Of a stretch of 64,000 bases of DNA, positions 1 through 10,700 are shown piece after piece (positions within the stretch are counted from its first letter, which is position 1; the number at the start of each line of letters is the position of its first letter). Location of the stretch: assembly GCA_029891385.1 (NCBI GenBank), contig CM057230.1, forward strand, positions 31,885,402 to 31,949,401, written 5' to 3'. Source of the stretch: Erythroxylum novogranatense. Lineage: Eukaryota; Streptophyta; Magnoliopsida; Malpighiales; Erythroxylaceae. Made by a program: the position numbers and the translations under genes. The notes under the pieces are model-generated. The model searched no databases and had not been told where the DNA came from. It worked only from the letters and a program-made list of their open reading frames with translations.

Positions 1-2477
1 TGACTTGTCTCAGTCCTTAATCTCTTCGCTCTGAACCTACACGGGCCAAATCCACCGTGCTAAGCATATAGCTTAGTGAGTAATAACTAATCTATATTAA
101 TTGATTTCAGTAAACAGAAAGAATGCATTTCAGAACAGATTTTTATACTAAACAGAACGATAGAACACAGTAGATCTTTCAGAATCAGAATATAATTTAG
201 ATTATGTTAGAATCAAACAGATATCATAATACAAAACAAATCAAACTATAAATCCATGAACAGAAGTGGGTAACGGGACTTATACAGGAGATACCATAAT
301 TAGTATCAGCAGGAGAGACATATGTCTCGATATTAGGAGACACCAAAGTGTCAAATAACAGGAGCAGTTGCAGACCCTTCTAGGCATGCCTATTTACCCA
401 CAACTAGGACTTAACAGTTTTAAAACAGAACAAGGTCATTTAAGACATTCCATGTGCAGGCAAATAGCACTTCCAATAAATCAATCCTAGAGATCATCTA
501 GGTTGACTCACAAAATTTATCATAAAAAAATTACTTACCTAAAGTACTTACTGAAATTTTCTACCTATATTACGTACTGAAATTACTGACCTGTATTACT
601 TACCAAAACCGCCCTTACTGTTTATTGCCTCGAAGTCCCGGCAATATCCGGCAGTGGTCGTTCCTCTATAATAGGGAACATAGATACAAATCACTATTGT
701 GCATGATTAAAAATTCACTAATGTATGATGAATATGTAGGATGCATGTTCATGACAAATTTCGGGACCAAACCCTAAATTCTTAACTTTATTCCATAATT
801 CACAACTTAAATTATTAAATCCTTGATTGTTAATTAAATCTGAAAATTTACAAATTTCACATAGAGAGGTAGAAAATTTTCTTACGAATCCAACGCTTCG
901 AGAATCAGGTTATTCGGAGGTCGGATGACAAAGATATGGTCAAAAGAGTGAAGATTGCGGATTGGGATTTCAAAGATTGAAGTTTATCACACACAAGTCG
1001 ACTTATACTTACACAAGTCGACTTATCCATTAAAGCACACACAAGTCTACTTATAATTACACAAGTTGACTTACATAACACCACAAGTCGACTTACACTT
1101 GCATAACTCGACTTATTGAAGAGCGGAGATGACATTTTCATGCAAACGTTGATCTAAGTCGACTTATACACCACAACAAGTCGACTTATAACATTGTTCA
1201 TCGTCTTCTTCACCAAACCATACGAAACAGCAGACTTTTCTTCCATTTTTCTTTAACTTCTTCACTTCAAAACTCATCTATCTATCATTTCTATACTATT
1301 AGAATCATCTATACACTCCAAAGATCACAACACTAACATTCCAACTTTTTCTCTCTCTCTACAGTACACTTTCAAAATCCTTATTATTACACTTTCTTTC
1401 ATTTTCTTTATCTATTCTTACACTTCATGTACCTCATCCCAATATCAAACCTCACCAACCAATTCAGAAATAATTTTCAACTTCAAACATCATTTAAAAA
1501 CAAATATTCACTTTCTCACACTACTGCGTTTCTTTCAAACATAACTTTTCCAGAATTTTCATACTCTTTCTCTCTTGTTATTCCCAACTTAAACACTTCT
1601 TACACTCATTACTATCACACCACCGAACCACTCCTTACACAGATCATGCCTATGTATATATATTTATAGCAAGAACATAGTGTGATTTTATAACGTAGGA
1701 AAACAGAGCATATCCCAAACCATATATCCATATATTTATATAATCTTTAAACCAAGCATGCAAAACAATTTAACAACATAACTATAGACAGTTTTTCTCT
1801 AACATAAAACAGAACCCATATATACAACAGAAAAGAGCATCACCATACAAACCCATGTATATCGATATACACCATAAACATAGCATCGTGACTTACCTGT
1901 TTTAGATGGTCTTTCCAGTAGACTTGCTACTCGGTGAAGGCGATGAAGTATGAAGAATATAAATTACAGAAGCTATTTTTAATGAAGAACATCTGACCAC
2001 GTGTGTCTCATGCACGTCTTATGTTCAATCCAGATGTTACTATGCATGTAAACCTCTTGCCATAATACCATTCGTCCATTCATTTAATTATTATTATTTT
2101 ATTAATAAATTATTCTTTTTAAACAACCAAATACATTGTTATAATTCGTAAAACAAACAATTACCCAAAATTTCCAGAAAACTTCCGAAAATTTACCAAA
2201 ATTCCATTATAAAATAATGACTCTCAAAATAAATTTTCAACTAAAAAATAATTCACCAACAATTTCTAAAAATATTTGAAGTATACAAAAATTACTAAAA
2301 TTATATTAATATTGTCCGAACAATTCAAAAATCTCATTAAACCAATTTATCCAGAAAATGTCATGAATGCATGCCAAAATATTTATGCACAATTAAGCAA
2401 ATATTCCATATGCAAATAACAAGCATAATTCGTACTAAATTTCATTAATATTCTAACCCCTAATTTGGGGCGTTACA
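1..2477 (-). repeat. 3' LTR of the Ty3/gypsy element (left end outside window)
   Basis: On the minus strand the LTR begins TGTAACGCCCC at 2477, immediately after a purine-rich tract. Its first 76 bases recur with one mismatch at 5470-5545, which confirms an LTR end. The other end is not visible, so the LTR is at least 2.47 kb. It contains a cluster of palindromes (995-1187) and a block (about 880-950) shared with the giant LTRs further right. Open frames inside it are short and not gene-like. Confidence 0.75.
995..1187. repeat. Cluster of eight AAGTCGACTT palindromes in the Ty3 LTR
   Basis: The 10-bp perfect palindrome AAGTCGACTT starts at 995, 1015, 1085, 1156 and 1178. One-mismatch versions start at 1043, 1063 and 1105. 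Most are flanked by ACAC on the left and AT or AC on the right, with spacings of about 20-50 bp. An open minus-strand frame (905-1141) through it is a low-complexity by-product of the repeat, not a protein gene. Confidence 0.9.
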
Positions 2478-2492
2478 ACTCTTCCCTTCTTA
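2478..2492 (-). other. Polypurine tract of the Ty3/gypsy element
   Basis: On the minus strand a purine-rich run (AGAAGGGAAGAG then T) lies directly against the LTR start TGTAACG. This is where the plus-strand primer of an LTR retrotransposon is expected. Confidence 0.6.
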
Positions 2493-2529
2493 AGAAATTT
2501 CGTCCTCGAAATTCATACCTGATCCGAAT

Positions 2530-2939
2530 AATTGCAGATACTGGGCCTTCATGATTTTCTCTGGTTCCCAGGTTGCTTCCTCAAGTCCATGGTGTTGCTA
2601 GAGGACTTTTACCAATGGTACTGTCTTGTTCCGCAATTGTTTCACTTCTTTGGCTAATATGGAAATTGGCCCTTCTTCATATGACAAATCCTGTTGTACC
2701 TGAATCTCTTGCATCGGAATCTTATGTGTGACATCAGACTGATATCTCCTCAACATAGAAATATGGAACACATCATGCAATCTGGCCAATTCTCTAGGAA
2801 GAGCTAATTGATAAGCTACGGGTCCAACCCTCTTTAGAATTTCATAAGGCCCAATGAATCGCAGACTGAGCTTACCCTTCTTCCCAAACCGAAGTATGTG
2901 TTTCCAAGGTGACACTTTTAGAAACACCTTATCACCCAC
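2530..2939 (-). pseudogene. Ty3 integrase C-terminus and chromodomain remnant
   Basis: An open minus-strand stretch from 2939 to 2598 carries the GPY/F-type integrase C-terminal module (RFIGPYEILKRVGPVAYQLA, then the HDVFHISMLRRY motif). It is followed by YEEGPISILAKEVKQLRN and VPLVKV, the start of the divergent chromodomain typical of Tekay-like chromoviruses. A stop near 2598 interrupts it. The expected aromatic/acidic end of the chromodomain (a TWEPE-like stretch) can be traced in another frame down to about 2540. The chromodomain is known in this lineage to guide integration to heterochromatin. Confidence 0.8.
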
Positions 2940-3086
2940 TTGAAACTCAATATCCTTCCTTTTTAGATCAGCATAAGATTTCTACCTATCAATGGCAGCT
3001 TTCAATCTTTGTTGAATAATCAGAATCTTTTCTTCAGTATCTTTCACAATGTCTGGCCAGATCATCTTGTTTTCAATCATCTCCGT

Positions 3087-3557
3087 CTAACATACCGGAG
3101 TTCTACACTTCCTACCATACAACACTTCATAAGGTGCTATGCCAATGCTCGTCTGATAACTGTTGTTATAAGCAAACTCCATCAAAGTCAGATAATTATC
3201 CCAACTCCTGGGAAACTCTAACACACAACCCCTCAACATATCTTCCAAAATCTGTATAACTCGTTCTGACTGTCCATCTGTCTGGGGATGAAAAGCAGTA
3301 CTAAACTTAAGTTGAGTACCCAATGCTTCCTGTAAACTTTTCCAGAATCTCGAAGTAAATCGAGGATCACGATCAGAAATAATTGATAATGGTACTCCAT
3401 GCAGTCTTACAATCTCATTCATATACAAATCTGCAAGCCTATCCAATGAATAGTCAGGATGAGCAGGTAGAAAATGGCGATTTGGTGAACTTATCCTGAT
3501 AACCCATACCGCATCATGTTTCCTTTGAGTAAGAGGAAGTCCAGTAACAAAGTCCAT
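3087..3557 (-). pseudogene. Ty3 integrase catalytic core remnant
   Basis: A 156-codon open minus-strand stretch beginning MDFVTGLP. It includes the RLHGVP, SDRDPRFTSRFW and HPQTDGQSERV motifs of the DDE integrase core, then EFAYNNSYQTSIGIAPYEV and LYGRKCRTP. Acidic catalytic positions are visible (D of MDF, D of SDRD), and the third acidic residue is expected in the SERV stretch. It is separated from RNase H upstream (3558-3800) and from the C-terminal module downstream by frame changes and stops. Confidence 0.85.
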
Positions 3558-3797
3558 GGTAATATTATCCCATTTCTATTGAGGAATAGGAATAGGATTT
3601 AACAAACCAGATGGAACCTGGTGTTCAGCCTTAACCTACTGGCATGTCAGACATTTTGTTACATAATCCACAACGTCCCGTTTCATACCTGCCCACCAAT
3701 AATATCGCTTTAGATCCGATACATCTTGTTTCCACTGGATGCATAGTAAAATCTTGTATTATGAGCCTCAAACAATAACTTCTTTTCAATTCATCAT

Positions 3798-4323
3798 TCA
3801 CGGCACACACAATCGATCCTTATAATACAATTCACCACCACCGCATGAAAAATCGGTATGTTTACCTTCACGAGTAGCCATGATAAGTTGTTGTAACTTA
3901 TCATCGACTCTTCGAGCGTCACAAATCTCTGTCTTAACGTAGGCTTTGCTCTCAATTGAGCCATTAAAGCTCCATCGGATCCCAATTTCCATCCGATGCC
4001 TTCGGTGACAATCTTTGAGATGGTCTTTCGACTCGAGGCATCGCCACAACATTAGCCTTACTCGATGGTAGTCCACAATACAATCATAGTCTTTAAATAA
4101 TTCCAACCAACGTCGTTGTCTCAAATTGAGTTCATACGTAAGCAGATACTTGACTCTTATGATGCGTGAAAATTCTACACCTTTCACCATACGAGATAGT
4201 GTCGCCAAATTTTAAGGCAAACACTACATTTGCAAGTTCCAGATCATGTAGGTAATTACATTCATAAGTCTTTAGTTGCCTAGAAGCATAAGCAACTACC
4301 TTTCCTTCTGCATCAATACACAA
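3798..4323 (-). pseudogene. Ty3 RNase H remnant with zinc-binding integrase N-terminus
   Basis: Two overlapping minus-strand frames carry pieces of RNase H. One (4323-4132) reads [20 protein letters not shown] and a [12 protein letters not shown] stretch, in which the usual catalytic Asp before HKS is His. The other (4208-3798) reads KYLLT, LRQRRWLELFKDYD and a degraded linker. The frame jumps and the lost Asp show decay. Bases 4324-4734 hold only scattered fragments of the RT-RNase H connection. Confidence 0.7.
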
Positions 4324-4734
4324 CCTAAACCAATTCCAGATGCATCAAGATACATAACATACTCCTTACCGGTTTGTAGGTTGAACTAATACAGAGCTTC
4401 AAGAAGCATATTTTCAATCGATCAAAACTACTCGACATCTATCGGACCATTCATACTTCACTCCCTTCCGTAAAAGTTTAGTTAAAGGGATGCTATCCTT
4501 GAAAATCCCTTAACAAATCGACGGTAATAACCAAATGCACCCGAAAACTTCTTACTTAGTCACATTCCGTGGTGGCTTCCAATTAACAATTGCCTCTATC
4601 TTACTAGGATCAACTCTAATTCCTTCAAAAGAGACCACTGACCTAAAATGATATCTCCTTAAGGCGTAAATCACATTTACTCAACTTAGCATACAAGCTG
4701 TCTTTCCCGCAGGTCTGTAATACAATTCGAGATG

Positions 4735-5469
4735 CTAACTATGATTACATTCGGTTAGAATAGACCAGATATCATCAATAAACACCACAACAAACTGGTC
4801 CAAATAAGGCCTGAACACTCGATTCATTAGATCCATAAATGCTGCCGGAGCATTAGTTAACCCGAATGGCATTACCAGAAATTCATAATGCCCATAACGG
4901 GTTCGAAATGCTGTCTTCGGTACATCCACATCCTTTTCCCGAAGCTGATAATACCCCGAACGCAGATCTATCTTTGAAAACACGCCTGCATCTCTCAACT
5001 GATCAAATAGATCGTCAATCCGTGGCAATGGATACCTATTCTTCATTGTGACTATATTTAACTGCCTATAATCGATACACATTCTCAGTGTACCATCCTT
5101 CTTCTTAACAAACAACACCGGTGCACCCCATGGTGATACACTGGGTCTAATAAACCCTTTATCCAGAAGTTCTTGTAACTGCAACTTTAACTTCTTTAAC
5201 TCAGTAGGAGCCATTCTATACGGTGATCTGGATATAGGAGCAGTACCAGGCATGACTTCAATAAATAACTCCACTTCTCTTTCTGGAGGAAGCCCAGGCA
5301 GTTTCTCAGGAAAAACATCTGGAAACTCATTCACTACAGGAATATCAAGCAGTTTATCCTTACCACCATCCTTCTGGGAATCAAGTACAAACGCTAGATA
5401 AGCTTCACACCCCTTTCTTAGAAGCTTTTGAGCTTGTATAGCAGATACTACATTAGATAAAGCACTTGT
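4735..5469 (-). pseudogene. Ty3 reverse transcriptase remnant
   Basis: The open minus-strand stretch enters from the deleted side with [16 protein letters not shown] (end of the protease-RT linker). It continues through [115 protein letters not shown] and VVVFIDDIW. The FIDD active-site motif is present, but the frame breaks straight after it. There is no ATG at the junction with the LTR stub, so this is not an expressed start. Confidence 0.88.
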
Positions 5470-5545
5470 TATTCCATATGCAAATAACAAGCATAATTCG
5501 TACTAAATTTCGTTAATATTCTAACCCCTAATTTGGGGCGTTACA
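5470..5545 (-). repeat. 76-bp stub of the Ty3 5' LTR
   Basis: Matches 2402-2477 with one mismatch (CGTTAAT here, CATTAAT there). It gives the minus-strand LTR start TGTAACGCCCC at 5545. It is fused directly to RT coding sequence at 5469/5470, so the rest of the LTR, the primer-binding site, gag and protease are deleted. Confidence 0.85.
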
Positions 5546-6026
5546 GTAACTGTGAGCAACAACTACCTGCGGCTATGTATTCAACCTCAGCAGTAGAAAG
5601 GGAGATGGAATTCTGTTTCTTACTGTAATATGAGATCAAATTGTTTCCCAACAAGAAACAGCCTCCTGAAGTACTTTTGCGATCATCTAAGTTTCTAGCC
5701 CAATCTGCATCGCTATATCCGGCTAGATAAGATGTAGAGTCCGAAGTATACCAAATCCCAAAATCTGACATTCCACTCACATATCTGAGAATTCTTTTAA
5801 CAGCTATTATATGTGTTTCCTTCGGATTGGATTGATATCGAGCACATACTCCAACACTGTAACAGACATCTGGCCTACTTGCAGTCAGATACAACAAGCT
5901 ACCAATCATGCTTCTATATAAGCTTTCATCGACACTTTTCCCATTCTTATCTTTATTCAATATCATTGAGCTACTCATTGGTGTTCGTGCATGTCTAGCG
6001 TTCTCAAGAACAAACTTTTTAATCAT
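5546..6026 (-). pseudogene. copia-1 RT C-terminus and RNase H fragment
   Basis: An open minus-strand frame carries MIGSLLYLTASRPDVCYSV, RILRYVSGMSDFGIWY, LAGYSDADWARNLDDRKSTS, GGCFLLGNNLISYYSKKQNS, ISLSTAEVEYIAAGSCCSQL. These are the standard Ty1/copia RT tail and RNase H blocks (DADWA and the TAEVEY acidic positions). It stops where the Ty3 LTR begins, so the last part of RNase H and the 3' LTR are displaced to the left of the window. Confidence 0.88.
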
Positions 6027-6099
6027 GTTGCGAACATATTTAGTTTGCTATATGAAGATACCATCCTTCATCTATTTTACTTGCAAACCTAAAAAGAAG

Positions 6100-6900
6100 C
6101 TTAACTCACCAACTATACTCATTTCAAATTCTGACGTCATCAGTTTAACAAATTCTTCGACCATTTTTGAACGTGTAGCACCAAACACAATATCATCGAC
6201 ATAACTCTGTGCTATCATTAAATCTGATTTGCATCTTTTAATAAACAAGGTTTTGTCAACATTACCTCGTTTATACCCCTGCTTGACACACCAAACACAA
6301 TATCATCGACATAACTCTGTGCTATCATTAAATCTGATTTGCATCTTTTAATAAACAAGGTTTTGTCAACATTACCTCGTTTATACCCCTGCTTGACAAG
6401 ATACTGAGTGAGTCTGTCATACCATGCCCTCGGTGCTTGTTTGAGACCATAGAGTGCTTTCTTTAGCTTATAAACATATTCGGAATGAGCTGAATCAATA
6501 AAGCCTTTTGGTTGCTCCACAAAGACTTCTTCTTGTATGAATCCGTTCAAAAAAGTGCTCTTAACATCCATCTGATAAAGTTTAAAGCCTTTGATACATG
6601 CTATGCCCAATAATAATCTGATCGATTCAAGTCGTGCCACAGGTGCGAATGTTTCATCAAAGTCTATTCCTTCCACCTGAGAGTATCTTTGAGCTACTAG
6701 TCGTGCTTTGTTCCTGGTGACATTCCCTTTTTCGTCTGTTTTATTCCGAAACACCCATTTTGTACCAATCACATTAGTAGCTGGTGGCTAGGCACAAGTT
6801 CCTATACATTATTCTGAACAAATTGCATTAACTCTTCTTGCATAGTTGCTGTCCAGTACTCATCTTGTAATGCTTCTTTTACATTTCTTGGTTCAAATGA
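6100..6900 (-). pseudogene. copia-1 reverse transcriptase core, frameshifted
   Basis: A minus-strand frame from 6772 reads [100 protein letters not shown] and YVDDIVFG, the RT core with its active-site YVDD. A perfect 110-bp tandem duplication (6179-6398) repeats the segment containing YVDD. As 110 is not a multiple of three, the frame is shifted. Sequence from 6773 to 7189 is the poorly conserved integrase-RT linker. Confidence 0.88.
6179..6398. repeat. Perfect 110-bp tandem duplication inside copia-1 RT
   Basis: 6179-6288 and 6289-6398 are identical direct copies, starting CACCAAACACAATATCATCG and ending CTGCTTGACA. The duplication repeats the RT active-site region and changes the reading frame. 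Confidence 0.95.
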
Positions 6901-7189
6901 GGAAGTATAGCATAACACCCTGCAAGCTATCTGTAGTTTACCCTTTTTCTCTCTCTTGTACTTCTTCTTTCGCCCAAATCACCTACAACATTTTCTTCTG
7001 ATTGGTTTCTTCAGGTTTGAGATGAAGAGCCTCGGTTTAGATTGTCTTCCAGTGATTTGGCTGCATCATCATCTGAAGTAACTGAAATTTCTCCTGGTTC
7101 TGTAGTTACTTCCTTAACAGTAACTAACTGGAAGTCACTTTTTGTAGCTGTCTCTTTTGCAGCAACTTCCTGCACCTCATTTTTTGCTG

Positions 7190-7676
7190 TCATATTTTCT
7201 GCATCAAGGATTCATCAGCCACATGATCACTCATCAAGGATTCATCATCTATCACAACATTGATGGATTCTTGCACTTTTTTTGTTCTTTGGTTGTACAC
7301 TCTATAAGCTTTACTATGAGTTGAGTATCCAATAAACACTCCTTCATCACTTTTGCTTTCAAACTTCCCAAGTTGCTCACGGTCTCGAAGAATATAACAC
7401 TTACTTCCAAAGATGTGAAAGTAGCTAACATCTGGTCTCTTTCCTCTCCAAAGCTCATATGATGTTTTGTTTAGAAAATTTCGAAGATACACTCTATTGC
7501 ATATGTAGCAAGCTGTGTTTACCGCTTCAGCCCAAAATCTCATAGGCATTTTGCTCCCATTCAACATAGATCTAGCCATTTCTTGAAGTGTTCTATTTTT
7601 CCTCTCCGCAACTCCATTTTGTTGTGGAGTTTTGGGTGCTGAAAATTCTTGTGATATGCCAAATTCATTGCAAAAC
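7190..7676 (-). pseudogene. copia-1 integrase C-terminal half
   Basis: Open on the minus strand from the insertion edge. It reads FCNEFGISQEFSAPKTPQQN, GVAERKNRTLQEMARSML, FWAEAVNTACYICNRV, TSYELWRGKRPDVSYFHIFG, SKCYI and GVFIGYSTHSKAYRVYN, the second half of the copia integrase with its third catalytic acidic residue (E of VAERKNR). The first half continues at 12408 on the other side of the 4.7-kb insertion. Confidence 0.88.
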
Positions 7677-7723
7677 TGTTGAGTCCGAAACCCAACTACT
7701 TAAACTTAACACTTTCACTCTAT

Positions 7724-7735
7724 GCTCTGATACCA
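7724..7735 (-). other. Primer-binding site for initiator tRNA-Met inside the solo-LTR-like element
   Basis: On the minus strand this reads TGGTATCAGAGC, the sequence complementary to the 3' end of plant initiator methionine tRNA. It follows the LTR terminus ...CCCAACA by the four bases TTTA. This fixes the direction of the element (minus) and the inner edge of the LTR (7740). Confidence 0.85.
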
Positions 7736-7739
7736 TAAA

Positions 7740-10700
7740 TGTTGGGACCCGATCCGAGAACCGGATCCCAACCGGAAAAGCAGAACGAAGGAAACGAACA
7801 GAATTCGGAATCGTATTGAAAAGCAGAACAGAAAACGGAATCGAATGGCAACGGGAATCGGAAACAAAATGCGGAAGCGCATAGTAAAAGCGAACTCGAA
7901 TCACAAAGCAAGCGGAAGCAAAGCAAATGCGAATCGAATCAAATACAAAGCGAACGAATTAATCAACCTGAACAAACATCGACATCCGTTGCAAACATGA
8001 AGCATAGGAAACTAATTGCGTTGGAAACCCTAAGACAAACCATTCCAAAATCCGGTATAATTTTTTTTCCTCTTATTCATTCCTTTTCTCTTTAATCAAT
8101 CTCATTCAAATCATAATCAATCCATACAATTTCCTCTTTGGAAATTTATCCTCATATAACACTCAATTCATATAATTTGTCTTAATCACGCAGATTTCAT
8201 CTTTACCAAACCAATTTCTTAAGTCTTATTCTTATCTTAACCCGATTTTTACCGAAAATCGGGCAGCATAACGGCTGTATTTAGACAGCCCGAAAATTTC
8301 TGCAAGAAAAGAAATACACTTCTAATACATATCCCAATCAACACAAGGCAACATCGGACCTCCCGTCCGGCATCCAAACACCCGCAGAAACACAATTTTA
8401 GTTCTAAAACACTTCATCATTCCAATCCATAATACATCTCAAGTCAAATATTCACACATTCCAATCACAAGCCATTCATATGCATTTCAATTGCCATTTA
8501 TATCCATCTCAATTCAGATTTACGTACAAAATCTATTCCACAATCATACATAACTCATAACTGAAATACATCATGAATTTACATAATGACTTTTCAAGCC
8601 ATAAACAAAAGCAATACATAATCCATAAACCTTTTTCACAACTTCAAAACTAAACTCCAACATTACACATAAAACAAAGCATACAAAAACTATCGAGTTG
8701 ACATCATACTCGTCTTCCATCCGATCTCCTGCGTGAAAACCTGGAGATGGGGATGAAAGGGGGGGGTGAGCTCGGAAGCTCGTGGATAATATATTTATAA
8801 ATTGAAACATAAGCGAAAATTGTCCTTTAAAACTTTTCAAACATTTCGCATTCGGAAATTTATCCAAACATTCATTTTAAAACCTTTCAAAACATTCATA
8901 AACCTTCATCAACATTTTCTAAAATTTTCAAATCTTCATTTGTTTCAAAATATTCATAAACATTTACTTTCTCATTTCTCATGTACAATTTCAAATATGA
9001 ATGCATCACGTCATAATACATCACAACATAAACAAAGCAAAATCACATAACACTTCAAGTGGTTTAGTGTTGGACCCACACCCCACCGTAGGTGTTTGCG
9101 AGTTATCTTTGCGGCGTGTGTTTCATGGGTTATACCGCTGCATCCAACACAAATCACATAACACATCAAATAGTTTGGTTTGGTTCGGTCTAAAATAGGA
9201 CGTACTGCACATTCCCGCATAGTGGTTCTGTGCAGCCGTGAACAGAGGGGAGTCCGAGATCGGAACTCCTATGCCACTAGCGGGCAGTCGGGAGAAGGCT
9301 ATAACAAGTAGAGGCAATGACGACTCACAAAGGACCTTACCAAACCCATATAGCACATAAGCAAAACATAATTTCAGATGGCGAAGGCACTTTTCAAACA
9401 TCTTGCTTTTCACATTTTCATCTCATAACATCAAATTGTGTCATAAATGACACAAGCATATATTACATGAATTCACATAATCAATGTAATGCAATGCACA
9501 TCACCAAATTAATCACATAATAATCACATTCATGACCAAACATGCACTAATTTCTTTAAATCATTTAAATCATAAATCAAATAATTTGAAACTCATGAAT
9601 TTCATAAATCTTGTATTTTCTCAAAATCATTTTCATAAAATCATTTATCAAAACTTTGCTTCTTAATTTTTTTCAAATTCGCATTCTTAGCTTACAATTC
9701 AATAAATAAATATACTACCCACCTCATATCCATGCTAGCATCTTGTCCAATGCTTCAATTTGACCTTTTCTCCTTTCTTCCTTCTAATTGAAAATTTCCT
9801 AAATCAATTTCATCAAAATTTAATCTCATAAATAACTTAATCCTTCAATTTGATGCATAAGTCATCAATTCTTACTAATTCCAAGATAGTTACATCATTA
9901 ATTTCAAAAACTCCCAAATTACAAATTGAACCTAAACCAATCCAATCAAATTCAATATCATAATTAACTTAATTTCTCAAATTGAGCTTAGAAAACATCA
10001 ATTCCTCTCATATTCAAGCTATTTAAATCTCCAATTTTGAAAATCCTCAATTTTCAAAATTGGCCTAAACCAATTTATCCAAATTCAATACCATAAAATA
10101 CAATTTCTTCAAAATTAACTTCATATTCCACAAACCCATATCATTATCTATAATTATACACCAAAATTTCACAAAATCCCCAAATTTCAAATTGAGCCTA
10201 AACCTTAATCAAATTTCCATCCAAAATTAAACACAACCTAAAGCATATATATCAAAATCAACTTCATAAATCACAAACCCAAGTCTTTATCCATGTTTCT
10301 AAACCAAAAATTCATCAAAATCTCAAAGTAGAAAAATTTCTCTTACCTCTTTCTCCTTCTATTTTTGAATTCCTTGGTTCCCAAAGCTAGCTTTCTTCAT
10401 TCTCCATCCTTTCCTCTTGAAATAATAACGAAAATCATCTTGGAAGCTCAAGAGTTTCGAAATCTCCAACACCGAAATCATCTTTCTCCATTTTCTCTTC
10501 TTTTCTTTCCCTCTTCGTTATTTCTCTTCTCTTTTTATTTCACTCTTTCCAATTTTCCAGACTCTTCCACGATACTCATCTGATTTTTAAAGGCCATGTC
10601 ATTTAAAATGTGATAAAAGACCAAAATGCCCCTCACATGTTACTTTATGTCATGATTTATTTCGGATCTGATTCGCACTATCAATTTGAAGGAATTTGTT

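Larger units (their letters stand above)
1..5545 (-). mobile_element. Ty3/gypsy Tekay-type (chromovirus) LTR retrotransposon, degenerate
   Basis: Minus-strand element. Order in its own direction: 5' LTR stub (5545-5470), RT, RNase H, integrase, integrase C-terminus with chromodomain, polypurine tract, 3' LTR (2477 to beyond 1). The domain order RT-RH-INT and the C-terminal chromodomain-like region point to the Tekay/Del chromovirus lineage. Gag, protease and most of the 5' LTR are deleted. It is inserted in the RNase H region of a Ty1/copia element, which resumes at 5546. The matching left flank and target duplication lie outside the window. Many stops and frameshifts show it is dead. Confidence 0.85.

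Noticed and set aside
905..1141. Repetitive minus-strand frame with recurring SRLVC/KSTC words
   Set aside because: Direct translation of the AAGTCGACTT repeat, not a protein gene.
995..1187. CRISPR-like array
   Set aside because: Spacers are short, irregular and AT-rich, repeats are 10-bp palindromes in a plant LTR, and no associated genes are possible here.
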